A DNA stretch of 35,902 nucleotides. Origin: Rhodobacterales bacterium (GTDB lineage: Bacteria; Pseudomonadota; Alphaproteobacteria; Rhodobacterales; Rhodobacteraceae). How positions within the stretch are numbered: the first letter of the stretch is position 1; each line of letters opens with the position of its first letter. Of this stretch, positions 15,595 through 26,703 are shown one piece after another. The notes below the pieces were generated by a model. It did no database searches. It saw nothing but the letters and a program-made list of their open reading frames with translations, and was not told where the DNA came from. Both the position numbers and the translations under genes were made by a program. Where the stretch lies: the NCBI GenBank assembly GCA_002746935.1, contig PDRW01000006.1, forward strand, positions 1-35,902, written 5' to 3'.

Positions 15595-16710
15595 CTATGC
15601 CTCGCGACCGGTGCGTTTCGCCGCCTGGACCTGCGCCGCGAGTTCCTCGAACGGATCGACCATGGCCTTCTCGGACACGTAGCCGTCGGGCTCGAAATCC
15701 GGCAGGTAGAGCCCCTGGGTCCATTCGTCAGGCAGCTTTTCGATCCATTCGTTGAGAAACCGGCTCACAGAAGCGGCGCGCAGGCGGACCTCCTCGGCCT
15801 TTTCGGGGTTGCGGGCCTTCAGCCGGTCATACCACTTGACGACCATTTCCTCGATCGCATCGGGACCGACAAGCGCCCAGACGGCAACCACAAACAGCAC
15901 CAGGAAGAACAGGAGCAACAGCGCTTCCGCGGTGAAAAACAGGAAAAACAGCACCAGCAAGACCAGCGCGGTTTTCCATTTGGCATCGGGACGGCGGAAA
16001 AAATTCCGGACCCGGTTCAGCCCCGATATGCCCAAGGCCTCGGCCTGCCTTTCGAGCGCCGCGAACCCGCGCCCGATGAGACTGGGAATCCAGCCGAAAA
16101 GCCGCCCCCCCAGGCCGCGCCGCGGCCCGGAGCCACCGCGGCCCCTGCGGCCGGGCTCCACGATCCGGTAGCCCGGATCGCGGGGCTGGCGGGCGCCCCG
16201 GCTGAAGATCCGTCCGATCATTCCGCGGCGGCGCGGCGCGGCGCCGCCGGGCTCGACCGTGCCGGTCTCCAGGATCTCGTAATCCGCGCCGGAGGCACCT
16301 CCTCCCCGGCTGAACACCCGCCCGAACATCCCGCGCAGACCCCCACCCCCGCCGGCCTCTTCCTCGTCGATCTTCACGATCCGGTAGCCGGGATCGTCGG
16401 TTTCGTCGGCCCAGCCCTCATCGCGGGAACCGTGGCTGTCCCATGGCGCGCCCGATGATTGCGCGTCGGTCCCGACAGGGCGCACAAGAACCGGCACCAG
16501 CTCAGATCCGCCGGTCTGCCCGCCGCCTGCACCGCGCTCGGGCCGCTCCCGGGCCGGTCCACGGCGCCGCAACGGCTTGGCGGGAATGGCTTCCGCCTGC
16601 TCTATCAGAGCCCTGACGTTTTCGAGGGTCGCATCGCCCCCGCCCGCCGTTTCCGACCTCATGTCCAGCGCCGCCTCCCCGACGGGCCGCCTGTGGAATT
16701 TCTTACCCAT
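15595..16710 (-). CDS. Membrane protein with three Tyr/Arg-Gly repeats, function unknown
   Basis: I do not recognise this 371-residue protein. It begins MGKKFHRRPVGEAALDMRSE with a short helical stretch (LENVRALIEQAEAIPAK), followed by a long, probably disordered Gly/Arg/Pro-rich region. Three repeats lie at about residues 100-215. Each has an acidic-tyrosine piece (DPGYRIVKIDEE, ADYEILETGTVE, DPGYRIVEPG) and a basic amphipathic piece (GMFGRVFSRG, GMIGRIFSRG, GLGGRLFGW). Two adjoining hydrophobic helices follow at about 243-282 and a charged C-terminal domain of about 87 residues (VVKWYDRLKARNPEKAEEV...). The ATG at 16708-16710 has AAGGTG upstream. A large inverted repeat lies 21-53 bases before the start. 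The protein may be a membrane-anchored scaffold, but that is only a guess from its layout. Confidence 0.7.
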   Translation of the reverse strand: MGKKFHRRPVGEAALDMRSETAGGGDATLENVRALIEQAEAIPAKPLRRRGPARERPERGAGGGQTGGSELVPVLVRPVGTDAQSSGAPWDSHGSRDEGWADETDDPGYRIVKIDEEEAGGGGGLRGMFGRVFSRGGGASGADYEILETGTVEPGGAAPRRRGMIGRIFSRGARQPRDPGYRIVEPGRRGRGGSGPRRGLGGRLFGWIPSLIGRGFAALERQAEALGISGLNRVRNFFRRPDAKWKTALVLLVLFFLFFTAEALLLLFFLVLFVVAVWALVGPDAIEEMVVKWYDRLKARNPEKAEEVRLRAASVSRFLNEWIEKLPDEWTQGLYLPDFEPDGYVSEKAMVDPFEELAAQVQAAKRTGREA

Positions 16711-16730
16711 CACACGCACCTTGCATCCGC

Positions 16731-16763
16731 CCCGGATTGCACGAGTTTGCGATGCAATCCGGG
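16731..16763. promoter_or_regulatory. Perfect 11-base inverted repeat upstream of the 371-aa gene
   Basis: CCCGGATTGCA (16731-16741) and TGCAATCCGGG (16753-16763) are exact inverted copies with an 11-base spacer. The position, 21-53 bases before the - strand start codon, suits a repressor operator or a 5'-leader hairpin. There is no T run, so it does not look like a terminator. Confidence 0.45.
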
Positions 16764-16910
16764 CCAGATAAAGGCAAGACGGGATTTTTTCAAACTTTAC
16801 CGGCCCTCCGGCCCGCTTTCGCGGCTCCAAAACCGCCTGGTCGTTTTCGCTTCGTGAAAAGTCCGCTCGTTCCGGCTTTTTTGGCCACGGACAATACCCA
16901 TTGCCCGTGA

Positions 16911-19271
<2,361 letters not shown>

Positions 19272-19300
19272 GGGCACCTTGCCGCTGAATGGACGATGGA

Positions 19301-19334
19301 GGCCCCGGGGGGTGATGTTCCCCCGGGGCCTTTT
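19301..19334 (+). terminator. Rho-independent terminator of eno
   Basis: GGCCCCGGGGG and CCCCCGGGGCC form a perfect 11-base stem around GTGATGTT, followed directly by TTTT. It begins 30 bases after the eno stop and is the clearest intrinsic terminator in the window. Confidence 0.9.
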
Positions 19335-19600
19335 CCGTTTGGAACACGGGCGGCGGCGCGGGGCTCCGCCCAATCCGCTTGAGGATTGGGTCAGGTATAG
19401 GTGAGGGGCTCTGCCCAATCCGCTTGAGGATTGGGCCAAGTATACGCCCCTCACGCTCCCCGGAGTATTTCGACCAGGAAAAAGGGGATGCGGGGGACTG
19501 GAGGGCGCGGGCGGAGAATTTGGCGAGGACTTCGGGCGGGAGCCTTTTCGCGCCCGGCGATCCCTGTCATGATCGGCGCGACCAACAGGGAGCCCGGATC
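19335..19600. repeat. Intergenic repeat cluster: two hairpin units and a GGAGTATTT motif
   Basis: A 40-base unit GGGGCTCYGCCCAATCCGCT... occurs at 19360-19399 and again at 19405-19444. Each contains CCCAATCC and GGATTGGG arms with loop GCTTGA. The second copy is enclosed by GTGAGGGGC (19401-19409) and its exact inverse GCCCCTCAC (19446-19454). Directly after it comes CCCCGGAGTATTTCGACCAG and then GAAAAAG (19458-19484). From memory, this association of a C/G hairpin with GGAGTATTT and an A-rich tail is frequent between genes in Rhodobacteraceae. No gene is visible in the 329 bases between eno and the next CDS. Confidence 0.7.
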
Positions 19601-20218
19601 ATGCGGTTTATCGCCTCGCTCAAACCGGCCGAGAAGGCCGTGGCCGGTTTTGTGGCCCTTTATCTCACGGTGTTCTCCGTGTGGTTCTTCTCGATCGGCA
19701 ACACTGAATTCATCATCTATATCGTCACCATGCTGGTGCTGGTGGCGCTGGTGGGGGCGACGTTGCGGGTGGCGGAATATCCGGCGGCGATGCTCTGGGC
19801 GCTGGCGGGCTGGGGGCTTCTGCATTGCGCGGGCGGCGGTGTGCCGGTCGGGGGCGAGGTGCTCTATGCGGTGCAGGTCTTGCCGGTGATCGGCGACGGC
19901 TCGACCGAAATGACGCTGCTCAAATACGACCAGATCGTGCACGGGCTGGGCTTCGGCATCACCGCCTGGGTGCTCTGGCATGTGCTGGTGCGCCATTACC
20001 CGGAGACGCGCCACAGCTGGACCGCCTATGCCTTCCCGGCGCTGGCGGCGATGGGACTCGGGTCGGTGAACGAGATCATCGAGTTTTCGGCGGTGGTGGC
20101 GGTGGAGGACACCGGCGTCGGCGGTTATGTCAACACCGCGCTGGATCTGTGTTTCAACGCCACCGGGGCGGTTCTGGCGATGGGTCTGGTCGGGCTCGGG
20201 GAGCGCGCCCGGGGCTGA
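19601..20218 (+). CDS. DUF2238/YjdF-like small polytopic membrane protein
   Basis: The 205-residue protein has about six hydrophobic helices. It starts with PAEKAVAGFVALYLTVFSVW and contains LWALAGWGLLHCAGGGVPV, the conserved KYDQIVHGLGFGITAWVLWH and GLGSVNEIIEFSAV, and NTALDLCFNATGAVLA at the end. The charged and polar residues inside helices (the His of LLHCAGG, the D and H of YDQIVHG, the NE of SVNEIIE) are the hallmarks of the DUF2238/YjdF family and suggest a metal or proton site. The function is unknown. A GGGAG site is about nine bases before the ATG. It stands alone, convergent with the RNase J gene. Confidence 0.75.
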   Translation: MRFIASLKPAEKAVAGFVALYLTVFSVWFFSIGNTEFIIYIVTMLVLVALVGATLRVAEYPAAMLWALAGWGLLHCAGGGVPVGGEVLYAVQVLPVIGDGSTEMTLLKYDQIVHGLGFGITAWVLWHVLVRHYPETRHSWTAYAFPALAAMGLGSVNEIIEFSAVVAVEDTGVGGYVNTALDLCFNATGAVLAMGLVGLGERARG

Positions 20219-20273
20219 GCGGGGTCTGTCTGCCCTGCCCTGCGCTTTGCACCCGCCGGGCCGGCCCGCGGGG

Positions 20274-21938
20274 TCAGGCTTCGAGACGGCTGACCACCAC
20301 GGTGACTTCCGGTCTGCGGCCGATCTCGCTCTGCGCGGTCTTGCGGGCGATGCGGCGCAGCTCGTCTTCGAGCTTGTCGTCATCGGCGAGGGTCTTGCGC
20401 CCGGCGCGCATCAGCAGCTGACCAAGGTCGGCTTCGAGCAGCTCCGCCAGCGGCACCCGGGAGCTGCCGGTCTCGGGCAGGCCCATGGTCTCGACCCAGG
20501 GGTCGCCGAGCGGCGCGTCGTCCTCAAGGATCACATGCACGATCACATGGCCGTTCAGCGCCAGCCGGATACGGTCGCGCACCACCCCGTCAAGCGCGCC
20601 GATGAGGATGTCGCCGTCGAGATAGATCCGGTCGGCCTCCACATGTTCGACCACATGCGGCTCCGGCCCGCTGAGATCGCAGACCGCGCCGTTGACCACC
20701 ACCATCGAGGCCCGTCCGCCCGTTTGCGCGAGTTTCGCGTGCTGGCGCAGATGCCGGTGTTCGCCATGCATCGGGATCACCATTTCGGGGTCGACGAGCG
20801 CATGCATGCGTTCGAGATCGGGGCGGTTGGCGTGGCCCGAGACGTGGTAGCGGTCGTCATCGGCGACCACCTCGATGCCCATTTCGGAATAGGCGTTGAG
20901 GATGCGGCCGATGGCGCGTTCGTTGCCGGGGATGGTTTTGGAGGAGAACAGGAAGGTGTCGCCCTCGGCCATGGAGAGGCCAAGATATTTGCCGCGCGAA
21001 AGCTGGGCGGAGGCGGCGCGGCGTTCGCCCTGGCTGCCGGTGACGATCAGCATCAGCCGTTCGCGGGGCAGATCGCGGGCGTCTTCCGGGGTCACGGTTC
21101 TCGGGAAATCCTCCACGATGCCGGTTTTCACCGCCGCCTCGATCATCCGCCGCATGGCGCGGCCGAGCAGGCAGACCGAACGCCCGGCGGCGCGGCCAGC
21201 CTCGGCGAGGGTCTTCACCCGGGCGACGTTGGAGGCGAAGGTGGTGGCGACCACCATATGCGGGGCACCGGCGACAAGCTCGGCGATCGGCCCGGCAAGC
21301 TCCGCCTCGGAGCGGCCGTCGCGGGGCGAAAACACATTGGTCGAGTCGCAGACCAGCGCTTTCACCTTGTCGCCGCAGGCCTCGCGCCAGAGCGCCGCGT
21401 CCCAGGGCTCGCCCACCACCGGATCCGCATCGAGCTTGAAATCGCCCGAATGCACCACCCGGCCGCCGGGGCTGTCGATCACCAGCCCTGCGCTTTCCGG
21501 GATCGAATGCGAGATCGGCAGGAAGGACACCCGGAAGGGCCCGGCCTCGACGGTTTCGGGCCAGGGGCGGACGATGTTGACCACGCCCGGATCCTGGCCC
21601 GCGTCTTCCATCTTGAGTTGCGCCAGATGGCCGGTGAAGGCGCGGGCATAGACCGGCGCCTGGAGCCGCGGCCAGAGGCGGCCGACGGCGCCCACATGGT
21701 CTTCATGGGCATGGGTGATGAAGATCGCTTCCAGCCGGTCGGCGTTTTCCTCGAGAAAACCGAGGTCGGGCATGATCAGGTTGACGCCGGGGGTGGTGTC
21801 CATGTCGGGGAAGGTCACGCCGATGTCGACGAGGATCAGCCGCTCCTTTCCGGGGGCGCCCCAGCCGTAGACATAGGCGTTCATCCCGATCTCGCCGGCG
21901 CCGCCGAGGGGGAGGTAGATCAGCCGTTGCTTGGTCAT
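20274..21938 (-). CDS. rnj: Ribonuclease J
   Basis: RNase J is a metallo-beta-lactamase/beta-CASP nuclease that processes and degrades rRNA and mRNA. The 554-residue protein starts MTKQRLIYLPLGGAGEIGMN and has the zinc motif FITHAHEDHVGAVG (His-x-His-x-Asp-His), ISHSIPESAGLVID and VVHSGDFKLD for further ligands. The beta-CASP part contains CDSTNVFSPRDGRSE, VTGSQGERRAASAQLSRG and HVSGHANRPDLERM, and VIPMHGEHRHLRQHAKLA follows. A C-terminal domain completes it. The ATG at 21936-21938 follows AAGGAA at seven bases; an in-frame start 23 codons upstream lies in spacer sequence. It is the last gene of the run nuoN-birA-coaX-rnj, 79 bases after coaX. Confidence 0.93.
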   Translation of the reverse strand: MTKQRLIYLPLGGAGEIGMNAYVYGWGAPGKERLILVDIGVTFPDMDTTPGVNLIMPDLGFLEENADRLEAIFITHAHEDHVGAVGRLWPRLQAPVYARAFTGHLAQLKMEDAGQDPGVVNIVRPWPETVEAGPFRVSFLPISHSIPESAGLVIDSPGGRVVHSGDFKLDADPVVGEPWDAALWREACGDKVKALVCDSTNVFSPRDGRSEAELAGPIAELVAGAPHMVVATTFASNVARVKTLAEAGRAAGRSVCLLGRAMRRMIEAAVKTGIVEDFPRTVTPEDARDLPRERLMLIVTGSQGERRAASAQLSRGKYLGLSMAEGDTFLFSSKTIPGNERAIGRILNAYSEMGIEVVADDDRYHVSGHANRPDLERMHALVDPEMVIPMHGEHRHLRQHAKLAQTGGRASMVVVNGAVCDLSGPEPHVVEHVEADRIYLDGDILIGALDGVVRDRIRLALNGHVIVHVILEDDAPLGDPWVETMGLPETGSSRVPLAELLEADLGQLLMRAGRKTLADDDKLEDELRRIARKTAQSEIGRRPEVTVVVSRLEA

Positions 21939-21982
21939 CGTGGTTCCTTGGGGTTGGAGGGCTTTGGGCCTGTTGCGGGGCG

Positions 21983-22008
21983 GGGGCCAGTCAAAGGGGC
22001 CAGTCAAA
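21983..22008. repeat. 13-base tandem repeat between coaX and rnj
   Basis: GGGGCCAGTCAAA occurs twice back to back in the short spacer just after the coaX stop. It looks like a replication-slippage duplication; no role is evident. Confidence 0.7.
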
Positions 22009-22017
22009 GGGGCCGGG

Positions 22018-22797
22018 TCAGGTGTTGCCCATCGCTTCGTTGTGCTCGAAAATCCGCACCAGACCGTGCATCGTCAATTCGTCGGCAAATTCGTCGAACA
22101 CCGCCGCATGGCTCTGGAACAGCGGCGCAAGGCCGCCGGTGCCGATCACCTTCATCTCGCGGCCGCGCTCTTCCTTGATCCGGGCCGAGATCTCCTTCAC
22201 CAGCCCGACATAGCCCCAGAAGATCCCCGATTGCATGCAGGCGACGGTGTTGGTGCCGATCACATGGTCGGGGTGGGTGATGTCCACATGGGGCAGCGCC
22301 GCGGCGGCCATATGCAGCGCTTCGAGCGAAAGGTTCACCCCCGGCGCGATCACCCCGCCGATATAGGCGCCGTCGTGGTCCACCACGTCGAAGGTGGTGG
22401 CGGTGCCGAAATCCACCACGATCAGATCGCCGCCGAAAAGGTCGTGGCCGGCCACGGTGTTGACCAGCCGGTCGGGGCCCACCTGCGTGCCCACATCGAC
22501 CCGGACGTCGATCGGCAGCAGGCAATCGGGCTTGCCCACCACCACCGGGCGCAGGCCGAAGAACCGGTCGGCAAAGACCCGCAGGTTGAACACCACCCGC
22601 GGCACGGTCGAGGAGATCACCACCCCGGTGATCTCGGGGCGGATGCCGTGGTGGCGGGTGAGCGTGTCCCACCAGACGAAATACTGATCGGCGGTGCGCT
22701 GGTGCTCGGTCGAGGTGCGTAGCGTGGCGAGAAACCGCGTCCCGTCCCAGATCGAGAAGACGGTGTTGGTGTTGCCGGTGTCGATGGCGAGCAGCAT
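22018..22797 (-). CDS. coaX: Type III pantothenate kinase
   Basis: CoaX phosphorylates pantothenate, the first step from vitamin B5 to coenzyme A, in the ASKHA fold. The 259-residue protein begins MLLAIDTGNTNTVFSIWDG, the phosphate-1 motif with its conserved Asp. GPDRLVNTVAGHDLFGGDLI and VVDFGTATTFDVVDHDGAYI (phosphate-2 and the second Asp), IGGVIAPGVNLSLEALH and VIGTGGLAPLF follow. Type III enzymes usually need a monovalent cation and are not inhibited by CoA. The ATG at 22795-22797 follows a GGAAC site and fixes the conserved N-terminus. It lies 55 bases downstream of birA on the same strand, a common order in this family. Confidence 0.95.
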   Translation of the reverse strand: MLLAIDTGNTNTVFSIWDGTRFLATLRTSTEHQRTADQYFVWWDTLTRHHGIRPEITGVVISSTVPRVVFNLRVFADRFFGLRPVVVGKPDCLLPIDVRVDVGTQVGPDRLVNTVAGHDLFGGDLIVVDFGTATTFDVVDHDGAYIGGVIAPGVNLSLEALHMAAAALPHVDITHPDHVIGTNTVACMQSGIFWGYVGLVKEISARIKEERGREMKVIGTGGLAPLFQSHAAVFDEFADELTMHGLVRIFEHNEAMGNT

Positions 22798-22852
22798 GGG
22801 CGGTTCCTGAGGTTGGCCAGGCGGGGGGCGCGTGCGGGGCGCTGGCACCGGC

Positions 22853-23596
22853 TTAGAAGAAGATGTCGCCCGCTGCAATGCGGCGTTGGCCCCGGGGGGT
22901 GGCGAGCAGCAGGTGACCTTGCGTGTCGACGTCGCGAAACACGCCGGTGATTTCCTCGCCCGGCAGCCGCGCGGTGATGGTCTCGCCGAGACGCGCGGCG
23001 CGGGCAAGCCAGGCGGCACGGATGGGCGCAAAGCCGAAGCCCGCGAATTGCGCCTCCCAATGGGCATAGGCCGGGGCGAGGGTTTCGAGAAAATCCTCCG
23101 GGGGGAGGCGCACCCCGGTCTCCCCGGCGAGCGACACCGGCTTCAGCGCCCCCGGCTCCACCGCCTCTGCCTCCGGGGCGCGGGCGAGGTTGACCCCGAT
23201 GCCGATCGCCAGCCCCGCCACCTGCCCGCCCGCGATCAGGCTTTCGAGCAGGATGCCCGCGAGCTTGCCGCCGTGGAGCAGCACGTCATTGGGCCATTTG
23301 AGGGCGAAGGCCTCGGGGCGGCCGGAGAGCGCGGCACAGGCGTCGAACAGCGCCAGCGCGGCGACGAAGCTCCGGAGCGCCGCGGTTTCCGGGGTCACGC
23401 CCGGCAGCACCAAAGTGGCGGCGAAATTGCCCGGCGGGTTGACCCAGGCCCGCCCCCGGCGGCCGCGCGCGGCGGTCTGGGCGGCGGCGGTGATCCATGT
23501 GGGGCCGGCGAAATCGGGCAGACGGCGGGCGGCCTCGTCGAGCGTCGAGCCCACGGTGCCAAGGGGCAGATGCCCGTATCCGCGCGGCCAGGTCAT
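22853..23596 (-). CDS. birA: Biotin-[acetyl-CoA-carboxylase] ligase (catalytic domain only)
   Basis: BirA activates biotin with ATP and attaches it to the biotin carboxyl carrier protein of acetyl-CoA carboxylase and similar enzymes. The 247-residue protein has the core motifs GHLPLGTVGSTLDEA, the biotinyl-AMP loop TAARGRRGRAWVNPPGNFAA (GRRGR-x-W), FALKWPNDVLLHGGKLAGIL and GLAIGIGVNLA. A small C-terminal SH3-like domain follows, with GVFRDVDTQGHLLLATPRG. It has no N-terminal helix-turn-helix, so unlike the E. coli enzyme it cannot be a repressor. It starts 108 bases after nuoN on the same strand; the spacer contains a 20-base palindrome. Confidence 0.93.
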   Translation of the reverse strand: MTWPRGYGHLPLGTVGSTLDEAARRLPDFAGPTWITAAAQTAARGRRGRAWVNPPGNFAATLVLPGVTPETAALRSFVAALALFDACAALSGRPEAFALKWPNDVLLHGGKLAGILLESLIAGGQVAGLAIGIGVNLARAPEAEAVEPGALKPVSLAGETGVRLPPEDFLETLAPAYAHWEAQFAGFGFAPIRAAWLARAARLGETITARLPGEEITGVFRDVDTQGHLLLATPRGQRRIAAGDIFF

Positions 23597-23612
23597 GGGC
23601 CGAAGCCGCCCG

Positions 23613-23632
23613 CGGCGCGCCTTGCAAGGCGC
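23613..23632. promoter_or_regulatory. Perfect 20-base palindrome between nuoN and birA
   Basis: GCGCGCCTTGCAAGGCGCGC is fully self-complementary and lies 17 bases before the birA start and 72 bases beyond the nuoN stop. It can form an 8-base stem with loop TGCA. No T run follows, so it may be an attenuating or processing hairpin separating nuo from birA, or a dimer-binding site. Confidence 0.4.
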
Positions 23633-23704
23633 GCGGCTGTGCCGCCGGGAAAGGCCCCTGCCCTGCCCGGCCCCCCGGGCCCGGTTGCCAGATCGGTTGA
23701 CAGC

Positions 23705-25144
23705 TCAGTTGACAAGAGCCGCCGCCGCATTGGCCGCCGCACCCTCGACCCCGAACATGTTGAACAGGCCGAGCAGCATCACCGTGGCCGAACCCACCAG
23801 CATCACCCAGGCCGCCGGGCTCATATGGGTCTCGACCACGCCTTCGCTCTCGCCGAAATACATGAAATAGACGACCCGCAAGTAGTAGAAGGCGCCGATC
23901 ACGCTGGCGATCACCCCGGCGATGGCGAGCCATGTCATCCCCGCCTGAACCGCCGCGTTCAGCACCGCGAATTTGGCGAAGAAGCCGAGCATCGGCGGCA
24001 CGCCCGCGAGCGAGAACAGCAGCACCAGCATCGCCAGCGCCTTGACCGGCTCGGCCGAGGCATATTGGTTCAGCGCCGCGATCTCGGTCACCGGCTTGCC
24101 GTCGCGTTCCATGGCCATGATGAAGGCGAAGGTGCCGATGTTCATCGCCAGATAGACCGCCATGTAGATCAGCATCGCCTGCACCCCATAGGCGCTGCCC
24201 GCCGCAAGCCCCACGAGCGCGAAGCCCATATGCGAGATCGAGGAATAGGCCATCAGCCGCTTGATATTGGCCTGCCCGATCCCGGCAATGGCGCCGAGGA
24301 ACATGCTGAGCAGTGCCATGAGCGCCACGATCTGGCTCCAGTCGCCCACCGCACCGCCGAAAGCGTCGAACATCACCCGGGCAAACAGCCCCATGGCCGC
24401 GAGTTTCGGCGCGGTGGCGAAGAAGGCGGTGACCGGGGTCGGCGCGCCTTCATAGACGTCGGGGGTCCACATGTGGAACGGCACCGCCGAGACCTTGAAG
24501 GCCAGACCCGCGGCCACGAAGGTGAGGCCGAAGAGCAGCCCCATGGGCAGATGGCCGTCGGTTGCGGCGGTCACCAGCCCCTCGAACCGGGTGGTGCCGG
24601 AATAGCCATAGGCGAGCGAGGCGCCGTAGAGCAGCAGCCCCGACGACAGCGCGCCGAGCAGGAAATATTTCATCCCCGCCTCGGTGGATTTCTCGCTGTC
24701 GCGGTTCATCGCCGCCACCACGTAGAGCGAGAGCGATTGCAGCTCGAGGCCGAGATAGAGGGTCATCAGATCGCCGGCGGCGACCATCACCATCATCCCC
24801 ACCGTGGCCAGCGCGATCAGCACCGGATATTCGAACCGGTCGAGCCCGCGGCGCCTCAGCGTGTCCTGGCCCGAGACCAGCACCGCCGCCGCCGCCAGCA
24901 GGATGCCGGTCTGGGCGAAGCGGGCGAAGGCATCATCGGCGAGGAGCCCGCCGAAACCGCCCATGGGCACGCCCGGGCGCGAGGCCACCAGCAGCGCCAG
25001 CGCCAGCATCACCGCCGCGGTCACCCAGGTGGCGAGCGCGGTGAACCTGTCCTTGCCGGAATAGACCGCCGCCAGCAGCGCGCCCATCGCATAGAGGGCG
25101 AGCAGCAGCTCCGGCAGGATCACTTGCAGATCGAAGGAGGTCAT
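23705..25144 (-). CDS. nuoN: NADH-quinone oxidoreductase subunit N
   Basis: NuoN is one of the three antiporter-like membrane subunits that pump protons in complex I. The 479-residue protein has about fourteen helices. It includes [20 protein letters not shown] with the key Glu of helix 5, [40 protein letters not shown]-type sequence with the pump-channel Lys and His, and [20 protein letters not shown] with another conserved Lys. The ATG at 25142-25144 follows AGAGGA, and the preceding nuoM stop is 11 bases away. It is the last gene of the nuo operon; birA, coaX and rnj follow on the same strand. Confidence 0.95.
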   Translation of the reverse strand: MTSFDLQVILPELLLALYAMGALLAAVYSGKDRFTALATWVTAAVMLALALLVASRPGVPMGGFGGLLADDAFARFAQTGILLAAAAVLVSGQDTLRRRGLDRFEYPVLIALATVGMMVMVAAGDLMTLYLGLELQSLSLYVVAAMNRDSEKSTEAGMKYFLLGALSSGLLLYGASLAYGYSGTTRFEGLVTAATDGHLPMGLLFGLTFVAAGLAFKVSAVPFHMWTPDVYEGAPTPVTAFFATAPKLAAMGLFARVMFDAFGGAVGDWSQIVALMALLSMFLGAIAGIGQANIKRLMAYSSISHMGFALVGLAAGSAYGVQAMLIYMAVYLAMNIGTFAFIMAMERDGKPVTEIAALNQYASAEPVKALAMLVLLFSLAGVPPMLGFFAKFAVLNAAVQAGMTWLAIAGVIASVIGAFYYLRVVYFMYFGESEGVVETHMSPAAWVMLVGSATVMLLGLFNMFGVEGAAANAAAALVN

Positions 25145-25155
25145 CTGTTGTCCTC

Positions 25156-26703
25156 TCAATGCACGGCCGGGAGGGCGCCTGCGTCAAACGCGGGCGCGGG
25201 TCCGGCGGCCTGATACTGGTCGATGAGCGCGGTCACCGACGGGCCGATGATGTCGGTGACAAGGGCCGGATAGACGCCGAGCAGCAGGGTCATTACCACC
25301 AGCGGCGCGAACATTGCCTTTTCGCGGGCGTCCATGTCGGAAATCGTCTTCAGGCTTTCCTTGATGAGTTCGCCCAGCGCCACCCGGCGGTAGAGCCAGA
25401 GCGCGTAAGCCGCCGACAGGATCACGCCCGAAGCCGCCACCGCGGCGATCCAGGTATTGGCCCGGAACATGCCCACAAGGGTGAGAAACTCGCCGACGAA
25501 GCCGGAGGTGCCCGGCAGGCCCACATTGGCCATGGTGAAGAACAGGAAGATCAGCGCGTAAGCCGGCATCCGGTTCACCAGCCCGCCATAAGCGTCGATC
25601 TCGCGGGTGTGCATCCGGTCGTAGACCACGCCGACGCAGAGAAACAGCGCGCCGGAGATGAAGCCGTGGCTGATCATCTGGAAGATCGCGCCGTCCACCC
25701 CCTGCTGGTTGGCGGCGAAGATCCCGGCGGTCACATAGCCCATATGGGCGACCGAGGAATAGGCGATGAGCTTCTTCATGTCGGATTGCGCCAGCGCCAC
25801 CAGCGAGGCGTAGACGATGGCGATCACCGAAAGGGCGAGGATGAAGTCGGTCATCACATGGCTGCCCACCGGGAACATCGGCAGGGAGAAGCGCAGGAAA
25901 CCGTAGCCGCCCATCTTCAGGAGCACCGCGGCCAGGATCACCGAACCCGCCGTCGGCGCCTGCACATGGGCGTCGGGCAGCCAGGTGTGCACCGGCCACA
26001 TCGGCATCTTCACCGCGAAGGAGGCGAAGAAGGCGAGGAACAGCAGCGTCTGCGCGCCGCCGACCACCTGGATGCCCAGCAGCGGGACGCTCTCGGAGGC
26101 AAACTCATGCGACATCAGCTGCACGATGTCGGTCGTGCCCGCCTCGGTCGCCATGTAGATCATTGCCACCAGCATCAGCACCGAGCCGAGGAAGGTGTAG
26201 AGGAAGAACTTGAACGCCGCGTAGATCCGTTCCTTGCCGCCCCAGATGCCGATGATCAGGAACATCGGGATCAGCCCGGCCTCGAAGAACAGGTAGAACA
26301 GCACCAGATCGAGCGCGGTGAACACCCCGATCATCAGGCTTTCGAGCAGCAGGAAGGCGATCATGTATTCCTTGACCCGGGTCTGGACCCCCCAGGTCGA
26401 GGCGATGGTGATCGGCATCAGCGCGGTGGTGAGCATCACGAACAGAACCGAGATCCCGTCGACCCCCATCTTGTAGGTGAAGCCGAGGATCCACTGCTTT
26501 TCCTCGACCATCTGGAAGCCGGTGTCGGCCGGGTCGAAGCGCAGCAGCACCACCAGCGACATCAGGAAGGTGGCCGTGGTGGCCGCGAGTGCCAGCCATT
26601 TGGCGTTGGTGCGCGCCGCCTCGTCGTCGCCGCGCAGGAACGCCGCGAGGATGAGCGCCGCCACCAGCGGCAGGAAGGTGATGATGGTAAGCAGGTTGTC
26701 CAT
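25156..26703 (-). CDS. nuoM: NADH-quinone oxidoreductase subunit M
   Basis: This second antiporter-like proton pump of complex I has 515 residues. It starts [20 protein letters not shown] and contains [20 protein letters not shown] with the helix-5 Glu, [16 protein letters not shown] and [21 protein letters not shown] with the channel Lys. [20 protein letters not shown], the NuoM discontinuous-helix region, is also present. The ATG at 26701-26703 shares its A with the nuoL stop (TGATG), so the two are translationally coupled. A longer upstream frame is antisense-type composition and has no NuoM sequence. All motifs are intact. Confidence 0.95.
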   Translation of the reverse strand: MDNLLTIITFLPLVAALILAAFLRGDDEAARTNAKWLALAATTATFLMSLVVLLRFDPADTGFQMVEEKQWILGFTYKMGVDGISVLFVMLTTALMPITIASTWGVQTRVKEYMIAFLLLESLMIGVFTALDLVLFYLFFEAGLIPMFLIIGIWGGKERIYAAFKFFLYTFLGSVLMLVAMIYMATEAGTTDIVQLMSHEFASESVPLLGIQVVGGAQTLLFLAFFASFAVKMPMWPVHTWLPDAHVQAPTAGSVILAAVLLKMGGYGFLRFSLPMFPVGSHVMTDFILALSVIAIVYASLVALAQSDMKKLIAYSSVAHMGYVTAGIFAANQQGVDGAIFQMISHGFISGALFLCVGVVYDRMHTREIDAYGGLVNRMPAYALIFLFFTMANVGLPGTSGFVGEFLTLVGMFRANTWIAAVAASGVILSAAYALWLYRRVALGELIKESLKTISDMDAREKAMFAPLVVMTLLLGVYPALVTDIIGPSVTALIDQYQAAGPAPAFDAGALPAVH

